Shown one piece after another: positions 1 to 10,462 of a stretch of 64,000 nt of DNA; within the stretch, counting starts at the first letter, position 1; each line of letters opens with the position of its first letter. Below the pieces are notes generated by a model. The model was not told where the DNA came from. It did no database searches and was given only the letters and a program-made list of their open reading frames with translations. The translations under genes were made by a program, and so were the position numbers. The stretch is from Camarhynchus parvulus (lineage: Eukaryota > Chordata > Aves > Passeriformes > Thraupidae), in NCBI RefSeq assembly GCF_901933205.1, contig NC_044576.1, forward strand, positions 10,759,024 to 10,823,023, given 5' to 3'.

Positions 1-3000
1 ATTTGGAGGAGGAAAGGAAATGAGGAATTCTTTTTATTTAAAAAAAAGCGCGTATGATTTTCTTTGAGACTCTCGATAAGACTCTGAGGTGGTTTGCAGT
101 ATACTAATGTTCTTGAGTGAGTGGGATCTTAGATTTGATCTGGTCCTGCTTGTCTTAGTATGTTTTTAGTGTTCTGTCTGTTGGGGGCACAAGGTGTGCA
201 TGGAGCAGCTCTGCATAGGCAGGGATTTTAATCTGCCACATTCCTGCCTTGCTTGCACTCATACTTCAGAGCTGTTACCCAGGTGTCTTCCACTAGTTAT
301 GAAAATCTAATTCCTGCTCCCCCACCCCCATTTGAAAGTTTTCACTCATTGATAAAACAGTGAAGAAGATATAAAAAAGAATGCTATAAAACTGCAGAAA
401 ATTCTGCCTTCTTCTTAAGAAGCAACTTTTGCCCCCCTGGTCTATCCCCACTAACCCAGCAGCAGAGGAAAGTAAAGGCAGATAAAATACCTCCTTCCAG
501 TCTGGAAATCCGATATTCCAATTGATGGATGGGGTCCCCGTGTTTATTACCAGCCAGAGCTGTGAGATCTGTGAACAAAACCAGCTAGCATGCACTTTGC
601 TTTACAATGTCAGTCTTGGCTTTCAAATAAAGCAGAACTCATCATATGAAATTAATACAAACTTTTGAAATGTTTGTTTGACAAGTTTTAGTTTACTGCT
701 GGGTTTTAAGCAAGTGATATCTTCACACATTAATCTTTGTAAGGATAGGGGATAAGTTCCTGGAAGTCACCTGCAGAGCAGGGATGTTTATGGAAAACTG
801 GAACTGGCAAACTGAGATAGTTTTCTCTCTAGGTGATTGAGCCAGTCCAGGCAAAACTCTGGCACTTGTGCAGTAGGTTTAGCTGATTTTTAACTGTGTC
901 TAGGGACTGAATCCTTCATAGAATCCTTCAGAGCTGTTCAAGCTCTTGCTTACAGCTACAACCTAGGGCTCAGCAACAAGTTTCTTGTCTATAGAAAATT
1001 CTAAACTTTTGTCTGTGAGTTGAACCATTGAATCATTACATAGAGATTTAAGCATCTTACTTCATGTAAGGAAATTAATAATAAGTCCTGATTACTTTAT
1101 TTCAAGTAGATCACACAGCAGATTATGGTAGATAGCACTGAGTTTTCAAAGCATAAAAATAGAACACAACAGATAAAAATGGAGATAACTTCACATACCT
1201 GGTATTTGCTGTTCATCTGCACTGTTGCTTCTTTCTCCAAACAAAGGCTTGAAAGGGAATGGAAGAAATCCTGCAAGTTTACCTTGAGCACAGAATGGGA
1301 GCAGGAAAAAAGCTACTGCTAAGATTTTGTGCAGCTGTGGAGACAGCATCATTTAAAGCTAAAGGTAAACCAGACTGGTTTAGTCTCCAGGGTAGAGTCC
1401 TGCATTTAAATAAAAAAAGAGAATGTTTTAGAATTTTTCTGAGCGTGAAGTCTTACATATATTAGACTTTGCCTGCAGTGACATGAATGTCATTCATGTA
1501 GTCGCAAAGCGATCTTATTTCAGACAATTAAGATATTTTCCCAAAAGACAGTCTGCTAAGTCTATGAAAGTCTACAGAGCAAAAAACCCAAAACATCCCT
1601 TCAAAGCTCTTTCCTGTACATCAGATATCATTATATGCCATTTTTCCCCATACAAAAAGTTATAGTTTCATTTTACAGGAGAGCAATAGACACATGGCTG
1701 CTTTAGCAAGAGAATGTTTAAAACAAAGTGGGACATGCTGTCTTTGTCAATTGGTTTAAGAGCAAAACTGCTAATACTTATTCTTCTATTGCAGCATCCA
1801 TTTTTAACATCTCTTCACCTCAGGTGACATGGTCTATAAAAAGAGGTGAAATTGTTAATAAAAATGTTGATGCACACATTGAAATTGGAAAGTCTTGTGA
1901 TACAGTTTAATAGATTCAACATAGCTGAAACAGCAACCTATCTAAAGATGTGCAACTTACCTAGCAGCTCCCGTGTGAATTAAGAAAGACTCATTAAATG
2001 GTCCAATTTATAGGGCATGTAACTTGAGATTCATCTTCTTATCTACAGAGAGCACAAAGAATACATCATATGATATGAATTGGCATATAATGGAAATTGA
2101 ATGAACTTTAACTTGAATGATAGGGGGAATGTTTTCTTCAAGAGGTAAACATACTTAAAACATGAGGAAAGTATTTGAAGGTACTTTTGTAACTTGTAGA
2201 AACACTTTCACACATTTTAAAACCAACCAACCCTGGAACAGAACAAATTTCTCAATTCATATTTGAAATACCTGATATTTCCACAGAGTGGGTGTGGAAA
2301 TGTCACAGAAGATAAGCAATTACAAGTTCACCTGAAGTATAATAATACCAGGAACACCACCATCATTTTTGTTAGACTGAGGACTCACCAGTGATAATGA
2401 CCAAAGTCTCATAACTAAACAGAATCTCACAATTGTAGCAGCAAAGGCAAATGACAAATCTGCAGCACGTGCAGAGGAGACAGAGAGCAAGACACATGCT
2501 GAAATAACTTACAGAATACTCCAGGGGAAGTTTAGATGTCAAAAAGAGCAGTTTTCTCAGTGGAGCAAGGACCTCTCAGTGAAGGAAAAAAGCTGCTTTA
2601 TGCCAGTCCTGCAAGTACAGAGGCCCAAGATGAGAAGCTGAAATGGCGATGGCCTTGCCAAGTATTTTACAGCTGTTCTCAGCTCTGTGCAGTGAAGATT
2701 TTAAGGAAAGGTGTTTGTGTTCCAGTTCAACCATGATGTGGCCACATCATGCTTGTGGTGTCAGGCCAGCATCCTGGTGCTGCAGCAAGGCCAAGAGCCA
2801 GGACAGCAGGGCAGTGAGGTGCTTTGGGACTGGAAGGGGAATGTCAGCAGTATCTGTATTAGCCTAACCAATGCTACTGGGTTTGGGCAAGGCCAGGTCA
2901 CCTCCACAGGCACTGTGCCCTTGTGCCTGCACTTCCACACTCACCTCAGCCTCTGATGTGTGCCCCAACACCTTTGTCCTTGGTGGTGTGCCCACAGATC

Positions 3001-5324
3001 CTGCTGCATTGTTTATTGAGTGCCCTTGAGTGCACCAGTCCTGTGAAAAACAAACAGGCAGCTGTATGCACACTGACAGAAGAGGGCTGTTTTCAATTTG
3101 CACGAGCTACCTTTGTTTCAAGCTTCTTGTCAAATTTCACGTTTCTTAGCTTTTGAGTGTTTGATGTAATGCTTTCAACATTCTTCTGGCAGAGATTTTT
3201 TACTTTTTATTTTTTGGGAAAAAAGCCCCACCAAAATCAAACAGAGGACGTGAGACAAGCCAGTACCAGGGATCTAGATGAGCCCAGAAAAGGTCACTGG
3301 CAGAGCCTGGCCTTTTGCATCCATGGTGAGAACAACTTGAACATTTAACTGCACCTGGAAGAAACCACAAGTTAGGCAAGTGTAGATGAGGAGGAGGTTT
3401 GGCCTGCAGTTGTGGGTTCCACATCCTGACTCAGGGCCTGGGAAACCAGAAGGGGGGACAAAAGCTTTCTTGTGATAGACTCCTGAGGAAAAACTGATGT
3501 AGATTGGATAAACTATAAACCTTTCTTGTCTTGATTTTCATCAGCATATTAATAAGGTGGTGCAAGTTAAATAGATATTTAAATACACCTTCATTTCTAA
3601 TACGCTTGTTTATGATTGCCTCATAGACTATTTTATATGACTACCATAGCTTGTAAACTATTTTCTGATCTTTCCTTGAACCACATATCACAGAGGTCTA
3701 GCAAGATTCAAGGACACAGATCTGATAAAGAAGAAACTATCTTTGAGTACTGAGGTAACTTTTCTTTGGTTTCCACATCAATCAGTAAGAGGTTTCCTAG
3801 TTTCAGTGGCAGTGAAGCAAATGATGGATATTCTGAGTAGGTTGTGTTGTGCAGTGTATGTAGGCAAAGGCAAAATCTGCTAAGGACAGAGGTGGGTCAA
3901 TGCTGTTTTCTTAGCTGCTCAGAAATACAGGCAGAGTTGAATGGCTGTGTGTTCCTTCCATAAGCCTGTTTGTTAGCCTTGCCTTGGTACATTTAGTCTC
4001 CTGAAAGTTAGGTTTTTTCTTCCGTGGTACTATTCACAGGTAACCTTAAAAATTGTTTTCTTATTTTCTGTTTGTATTTAAATGCCCCCAACCCCAGCAA
4101 TATTTTCTGTTTAAGTTGATTTTGTTCTGTTCTGATGTTGTTTCCACCCTACCTTGTTTCCACCTTGTCCTGTGTTTTCTGCATTTCAGAATAATTGTCA
4201 GGCTCTCCCCAGCAACTCTCTTATGCCTGGGAATAGCAGGGAGAGCCCAGAGCATGGGGAGACACGAGGTCCCATTTCTCAGAGGAGGGCTAAGGCTATT
4301 TTTGCTGAGCACAAAAAGCAATTCAGCAAGATGTAGGCACTTGGGATAGCAGACTTCAACAGGCATTTTTAAAAATTAAATGATGAGCAGCATTTTAGAG
4401 CAGAAAGTTTCATTTTACCTGTGATCAGTGCACATGAATGCTACTGCCATCTTGCCCCACAGACTTAGGTGAAGGATCCAAGAGGAGAGCTGGATGTCTC
4501 TGATGTGTCACTTGGTGTAGCTCAGCTGAGAAAAACCACAGAAGCTGTAAAGCAAGAAAATATCTCATTTCTTTAAGAGTTAAATAGTTCCCATTGCCAG
4601 AGCCTCCTCAAGGGTTAAGGAACCTTTCTCTGCAGTGTTGTTCAGCTCCTGAGCCACAAGGGCAGAGATGGGTGAAAGCTTCATTCCAGGTTTCACTTGG
4701 CATCACCTGGGTTACAGCCCTTGAGGCAGATTCTGCCAAACCCTAACACCGACTTCAAAAAAACATCCCAGACCTCTTATCATTTTTTAAGGTGCTACTC
4801 TAATTTCCAAGAATCCTGTATCTATTGTGTTTTGGAATCAGCTGTGTTTGTGTAGCTGTTGGCTAATAGGATTTTATAAAAGTGTGCTTCAGCTTCCCAT
4901 AATGAAAGATCACTTGCAACCTGATACTCCGAGCTCCAGCTCACAATTTATACAAGATAAGGCAACCCTGCCAGCCTGTGTCACATCCTGCCAGTTAGGT
5001 TCACAACAGGTTGAACTGGAATTCAGTTTTCTCGAGAACCATGGGCCATGGGGTTTTTTTAATCAAGTTTCTACGAAAATCAGAAAAAAAATGTTTGCTG
5101 GAATCAATGGTCAGTTTCTTCACATGTGGTAGGGATTGATGGGGGCTGGTGTGAGGTTTTTGAATGCTCAAAATTGATAATATTACCCCTAAGCTGAAAT
5201 AACTAATTACATTACACCATTATAGAAGAGATATCACTCTAGACCAGAGAAAATTCTCTCTGAAATAAATATCCCTAATTTTTCTGGCCTAAGTCTTACT
5301 ATTAAACATACCTTATTAACTATA

Positions 5325-5374
5325 TTCAATTTCTCTTATGTGAGACAGGTTCAATTTCTCTTACGTGAGACAGG
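5325..5374. repeat. 25-bp tandem duplication (2 copies)
   Basis: The unit starting ttcaatttctctta and ending tgagacagg occurs twice back to back (5325-5349 and 5350-5374), with one T/C difference (ttatg versus ttacg). It is probably a recent slippage duplication. Confidence 0.9.
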
Positions 5375-5831
5375 ATCCAGTTGCCTCAAAAGGGTTGGAA
5401 TTTTTGCCATCTTTTTACTTGTACTAGGATCTTAATTCTTAATAAACAGCTTCTATAGTATGTGGGCAGTAACTAATTTTCTGATTTAAGGATCTTACCT
5501 TTACATTGCACTTCTGTAGCAAATAATTTTAAATGAAGAAAAAAGATTAACCTGGATTTTTCCTGGTCTGGTCATTATACATCAGGAATTAATATTGCAC
5601 TTTTAAGGAAAGATTTTATAAAAAAAATTTATATTACCATAGCAGAACACAGAAACAATGTATTTTGTTTCTTCATGTGCCCAACCCCTCTGTCCATTAA
5701 AAACAAACCAAAACAAAACAAAAACCTCCAAAAACCAAACATAAATGGAGAAATCAGATCTTTCACAAAAAAAACAGACTGAAATGCTGGTATTTCAAAT
5801 AGCATTTGAGGGTATAAATTGATAGAGTTAT

Positions 5832-5851
5832 ACACAAACACACACACACAA
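5832..5851. repeat. Short (CA)n microsatellite with A-tail
   Basis: acacaaacacacacacacaa followed by an A run. Simple repeat, potentially length-variable. Confidence 0.8.
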
Positions 5852-7930
5852 AAAAAGCCATATCCAAAACCAAAACCCAAACAATTTCTGTATGCTTTTC
5901 CTCTGTGGAACTGCAAAGAATAATCCAGCAACATTACAGATCAAGTGTGAACCATAAAAAGGAAAGTACTGCCTAGCAGTTCTCTGGCTGGATCTGAGGA
6001 GCTTTTATTTTTCAGCAGCATGTATGTGTTTGATTATTTTCTCCTTTTCTCAATCATAATGGCTAAAGCAGAAAAAATTGGGCTTTTAGACCTAGCTTAG
6101 ATACTTTGCTTATTGATGTAATAAATACTAGCTTGTGACTGGAAAATAAAAATCTTATTTTTCTTAACTGGATGAAAACCACCCCGCTGTCTTGAAGTCT
6201 AAATCTGTTTAGATATAGATGTTATGTGGTGTTAAAACATTTGTAAAACATTTTTACACATCAAGGGTCTTAACAAGAGATCTCTACAGTCATTTTGCAA
6301 TCCCAAATGTGGTAGAAATAAATTTTTCATTAACTAAAGGGATAGGATACCCCAAAAACTAGTTGGAGATGTATGTAAATGAATATGCTTTTTCAGTTCA
6401 GAGAGTAAAAGATGATGTTGGTAGGGATTTTTTGGGGGAAGGATTTGGTGATTTTTTTGTGACAGGTAAACACTTTGCTGTAACAAAGAAACTGCACAGT
6501 TAGACTCAAAAACTACTAATGAGGTTTGCTTATTAAAATACTAATCTTTAAGAGATAGTTTTAAGCAAACCTTCAACCCTTTCTAGCAGATTTAGTGTAG
6601 CTGGTCAGATCTAAACCCAGGAAAATGAAAAGGTATAAATTTAGCCTTACCTCTTTTTCTCAAAAACCACAGAGTTAGAGTTGTCATGGCTCTATTCCTT
6701 TCCTGTTTGAAACTTTTGGCTAAAATGGTACCATGGTCATAGGTCTCAAAACAGAACTGCTTTGGAAAGCTGGTTTGAAAGCAGGTTCACACTTTGAAAC
6801 CTATCTGGCGTGGTCCTGGGTGTACCTTTTCCATTCCAGAATCCCAGTCTGCTCTCTTATCACTTGGAGTGCTGCGTGAACCTTGGGGATGAATCATCCC
6901 TTGCCAAAATTCTGGCAGGGCTTGGAGTGAATGGGAGCAGACCCTACGTCTCTTCCTCCTCATGGGAGCCTTGGGAACATCTGGGACTGCCCAGAGTCAG
7001 GTCCAGCTCCCAGGGGCTTCCTGCACAGAGCCAAATGTGGGGGAGGAGATTGTGTTTAATGCATGAATTTTAAAGCTGGGGCTTTCTTTTTTTTCCCCCC
7101 CTCAGGTAGTGTGTAAATGAGGATGGATGAGCCCAGGGCTTCCTCACTGCAAGGTAAGAATGTGAGAATTGGCTGCTGGTGGTAACTGTGCTCAGCTGCC
7201 CCTGCTCACCAGCTGCCCAAACAGAGCAGCAGGGAGAATACTCTGTGAAATGTTGCTTCTTGGTCCTACCAGATTTGAGTTGAAGTCTGTCTGTGCTGTT
7301 GCTTGGTATATAATATCAGCAGAGATGTTTGTGTTTGAACTGATTGAACTTCCACTCTTAGCTGCCTTCCCAAAATATTTTCTGCTTTGAGAAAAGACAG
7401 GTGGCCTTCCAACACTGCAGTCCCATGGTTTTCTGAGGGAATGTGCTGTTTTAGCAACAAAATGCAATCTTTGGCATTTTATACACTCTACCTACTTGAA
7501 TTGAGTGCAATATTTATCTTTGTGTTTTATAGAGAGTAGCCTCTGAAACTAGAAAATTTAATTGTAAGTAGTATTATTGATATTTTTATAAAACAAAAGG
7601 TGGATGCTAATGAATCAGTGAGTGGTTCAATGTGACACAGGCTCTGTGATTGAAAGTGATGTCCAAAAGCTGAAACCATAATTGCTCCAGTGAAGTCAAC
7701 CTCTGTGCATCTCTTTTGAGGAAGAAACTATTAAGTACTTCAAAATGCTTCCAACTATGACGCCACAGGCAATTTTAACTTCAGCATTTCCAGTCTCCCA
7801 AGTCAAACCTTGGAATTTTCCTCTAATCTTCACAAAGGTATGGAGACAATCTGCCATGAGAAATGAAGTCAGAAGTATTCCCAACCCTCCAAAAGGGAGA
7901 AACACATCAGGCACATCAGTTCAGGCACAT

Positions 7931-7936
7931 TTTAAT
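7931..7936 (-). terminator. Candidate polyadenylation signal of the SP-A-like gene
   Basis: ATTAAA on the minus strand (tttaat on plus), about 165 nt past the stop codon, followed by a GT- and T-rich stretch (tgatgtgcctgatgtgtttc). It is the nearest plausible signal; no AATAAA was seen closer. Avian 3' UTRs can be much longer, so a distal site is possible. Confidence 0.3.
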
Positions 7937-8099
7937 CATGTTAATCACCTAGCACATTTGGTATTTTCCTAAGGCTAAAAAATATCACAATACGATTCAT
8001 CTTATATTTTAGGCTACAGAGAAATTGCAGGAATTTAATCAACCCGAAACACAGCTACTTCATCATCTCCATTCTCTGAGGTGGCTGAAAGACCATTCT

Positions 8100-8476
8100 C
8101 TAAAATTCACAGATTGTGAGACGGTACATATTGCATTTTTTGTCATTCCAGGTGCCATCAGTGTACATCTCCACACATTTCTCTTTCCCTTTGCCATTGG
8201 GCTCATGCTGGTGCCAGTTGCTATAACTCACAGGCATACCATTTAAATACTTAACCTGACCTGAATCCTCCCCCTTTGTAATGCCCAGGTAAGCATATTG
8301 GTTATACTGTTTCACAAAGTCCATAATAGCTTTATTCTCCTCCTCGTTCTTGGGGGCTGCAAGGGTTCCTCCAACCTCTTCACAGGATTGTAGTGCAGAT
8401 ACAAAGTCAGCTTTCTTCCCATTGCTAGCAAGTATTTTCTCTCCTACTTTTCTTATTTTCCCATTCAAAGCAAGCG
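8100..8476 (-). CDS. SFTPA1: SP-A-like C-type lectin (CRD) exon with stop codon
   Basis: 377-nt terminal coding exon behind the acceptor ttttcatgtttcag. It encodes a full CRD, from VGEKILASNGKKADF through the first Cys (SCEEVGG), the conserved NEEENKAI, YAYLGIT, the sugar- and calcium-site EPN, CVEMYTDGTWND, and the final RLTICEF before TAG at 8102-8100. EPN predicts mannose/glucose-type rather than galactose (QPD) specificity. Mammalian SP-A often has EPA or EPR at this position, so binding may differ. No N-glycosylation sequon is visible in this exon. Confidence 0.93.
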
Positions 8477-10382
8477 CTGAAACATGAAAAGAGTTAGCTT
8501 TGTAAATTCTCTATGGCATACTGATGTAAAAGCAAAGAAAAAGAAATCAAGAGATGAAAACTAAAAGTGCTAAAAGGAACAGAGGGAAAAATTGAGCTAA
8601 GGAAGAGGAGTAATAAAGATCTTTAATTTTACCCATTCACTAACTGTTCACTAAATATATTTTTCTGCTTGTGACCACTTGTCCTTGTCTCCAAGACAGG
8701 GATGTCTCACCAACACCTCTTAAATATCAACCCTGTTATATTTTGTGTACTTTCTAAAGACGACCAGCATGCTTCAGATTTGAGCAAAGGAAACAGAAAA
8801 ATGATAATTGTTTAGTGAAACCCTTTTCAGTACAAAACAATTTACCACCTTTAACAATCTGGCTGCTGATAGATAAAAGTGGCACAAGACTGAGTTTCCA
8901 TGAATCCATGTGGAAAGTGCAACACCAGGTAGTCGGAATATTTTTTTTAATAAACCCAAGTTGAATAAATGTGCATTATGATTGCCAAGAGGAATCTGCT
9001 TCTCTCCAGGGAAATAAGACTGACTTCCCTTGCTTTGAGTGAGAAAATGGAGTTTTGGGGTGTAGTACCCATCCGAAATGCAGTTTCCTTCCTGCAAGTT
9101 GTGGCTCTGTAACTAATTTTGCCTATTGCACTTAAAATTGATTGTGAGCTGAAAAAGTAACAAGGGGAGGAATTACCAGCCTCAAGTTGGAAAAGTCGGT
9201 GCTTCAAATTTGCTAAAGCAAATTTGCTGGCCAAAGAATCAGGCAGACCTATACAGATAAAAACAAAAGTTATACAGTTATACTAGGCTGTGCTGCTAGG
9301 AACAATCCCCTGGATAAAAGCAATTACTTTCCAGAACTAAATTGCAAATGTATTTTTTAAAATCAGCAAGAGTAAAATAAATATTTTCCCAGTATTTTTT
9401 TTCACATTGTTGTTAATATATATTAAAGCAAACTAACAAAAACATCCAATCCTCTGAAATGCTGGTAATTCTCCTCTGCAGAAACGAGACTGAAGCTCTA
9501 CAGGCTGAAGCCTTTTGTTAGTTTATCTGTGAAACTGGCTTTGCCAAAGACAGGTTTCATTGGTAATGACAGGCATGAGGAATACTCTGAGGAGGAAACA
9601 GTTTCTATGGCACCGTGTGACTTTCTTTTTAAAGCGCTGGATGTTTATCTTGCTTTAATGGGAGCCATAAACAGTGGTAGTGGAAGGTTTCTGAATAGTG
9701 TAAAAAACATCCACAGCACTGCTTGCTAAAGATGGGAACCCACTGTAAAGGTAGATTCTTTTTTTTCATACCACTTCCCACAGGTAATGGAGGTCCTACA
9801 TGTAGAATAAAGTCACTAATGTACTCCCATGATAATAATCATGATCATAATTCACAGCTAAAACAAACAGCAATGTAGAAGCACAAAATCTTGCTGCATC
9901 CCCAGCAACACTGCAGCTCTTTCTGCACTTCACAATCCATTAAAAACCCCCTATATTTTACCTTATACAGGGAGACTGGGAATAATTCTGATCATGCTTT
10001 AGCCTTGTCAGCAGACCTGGAGAAAGTATTTCTACATATATATAAAATATTTATATGTTAGGGTGTTTCTTCCCCCAGAAGAGAGAGGAGACCTGTTTTC
10101 CTGTTTTTTAGAAAAATATTAAACTTCCTATTTCCTCCATTCTCTTTTCCTTCCTGTGCTTAACACATCTGCTTCCTTGAGAGCATGTGTCCTTTTGTGT
10201 TGTCCGTTCATGCAGCCTTTGTGAGGTGGGTCTCTTGCAAAAGAAGAAGTTTGCTTACCTTTCAGACCATTCCTTCCAGGGATACCAGGCAGCCCAGAAA
10301 TTTCTGGGCATTTACTCAATGCATGGCAAGTCACTAACAAAGCAGCCAGTGCTATGAGGGTGTAGGATGAGTTAGACAGCAT
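8100..10382 (-). CDS. SFTPA1: Pulmonary surfactant protein A-like collectin (SP-A / avian lung lectin type), spliced gene
   Basis: Secreted C-type lectin that binds microbial sugars in a calcium-dependent way in airway lining fluid. Exons on the minus strand are 10382-10259 (signal peptide, N-terminal Cys, start of collagen), possibly 9795-9772 (mini collagen exon), 9248-9177 (coiled-coil neck) and 8476-8100 (CRD plus TAG stop). All junctions are phase 1, so the product is open whether the mini-exon is used (198 aa) or skipped (190 aa). The CRD has all four disulfide cysteines, an EPN sugar-binding motif, WND, and the endings CVEMYTDGTWND and RLTICEF, which are almost those of mammalian SP-A. 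Mammalian SP-A is about 248 aa; the shortfall is in the collagen stalk, so this may be the orthologue of chicken lung lectin, described as lacking a collagen domain, rather than of classical SP-A. Identity as an SP-A-type collectin is strong; which avian paralogue it is remains open. Confidence 0.9.
9177..9248 (-). CDS. SFTPA1: SP-A-like neck (coiled-coil trimerisation) exon
   Basis: 72-nt exon between acceptor tttttatctgtatag and donor GTAATT. It encodes GLPDSLASKFALANLK and then HRLFQLEA, a heptad-patterned helix. GLP at the start matches the GLPAHLDEE start of the human SP-A neck. It begins and ends in phase 1 and joins the CRD exon to read QLEA-ALALNGK. The neck trimerises the chains so that three lectin heads act together. 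Confidence 0.85.
9772..9795 (-). CDS. SFTPA1: Possible 24-nt mini collagen exon of the SP-A-like gene
   Basis: A 24-nt segment lies between an AG (…ctacatgtag) and a GTATGA donor. Read in the phase set by the neighbouring exons it gives GPPLPVGSG, collagen-like and in frame on both sides. Human SP-A has a single larger collagen exon at this place, and no larger collagen-coding stretch is visible on the minus strand between 9250 and 10258. It could be a shrunken collagen exon or a chance match, since the acceptor has a poor pyrimidine tract. Skipping it keeps the frame. Confidence 0.38.
10259..10382 (-). CDS. SFTPA1: SP-A-like first coding exon: signal peptide, N-terminal Cys, short collagen start
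   Basis: ATG at 10382 opens a hydrophobic signal peptide (residues 1 to about 22, with a core like TLIALAALLVTCHA). It is followed by a KCPEIS segment whose Cys suits inter-chain disulfide bonding. Four collagen triplets follow in register (GLP GIP GRN GLK), then the exon stops at AAAG before a good donor GTAAGC. Human SP-A has the same layout, with its first coding exon ending at GLKG. The phase-1 end matches the downstream exons. Confidence 0.85.
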
Positions 10383-10454
10383 GATTTCTCAGGCCAGCTG
10401 TAAAAAAACCCCACACATTTGTCAGGCAATTCTGTAAGAAATTGTAGACATTGG

Positions 10455-10460
10455 TTTATA
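10455..10460 (-). promoter_or_regulatory. Candidate TATA box of the SP-A-like gene
   Basis: On the minus strand TATAAA (read as tttata on the plus strand) lies about 75 nt upstream of the ATG, which would put transcription start near 10,430 and leave a 5' UTR of about 50 nt. An acceptor-like string (ggggtttttttacag) at 10,398 could instead mean that a separate 5' non-coding exon exists further upstream, as in mammalian SP-A genes. The sequence alone does not decide between the two. Confidence 0.3.
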
Positions 10461-10462
10461 CA

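Larger units (their letters stand above)
1..7900. other. Non-coding sequence downstream of the SP-A-like gene
   Basis: Only short open frames without recognisable domains or gene-like splice structure. It contains a 25-bp tandem duplication, a short CA repeat and A-rich low-complexity patches. No transposon ORF, RNA gene or pseudogene was recognised. Confidence 0.6.

Noticed and set aside
5629..5934. 101-codon minus-strand frame rich in Phe, Val and Cys
   Set aside because: Explained by A-rich and CA-repeat low-complexity DNA on the plus strand.
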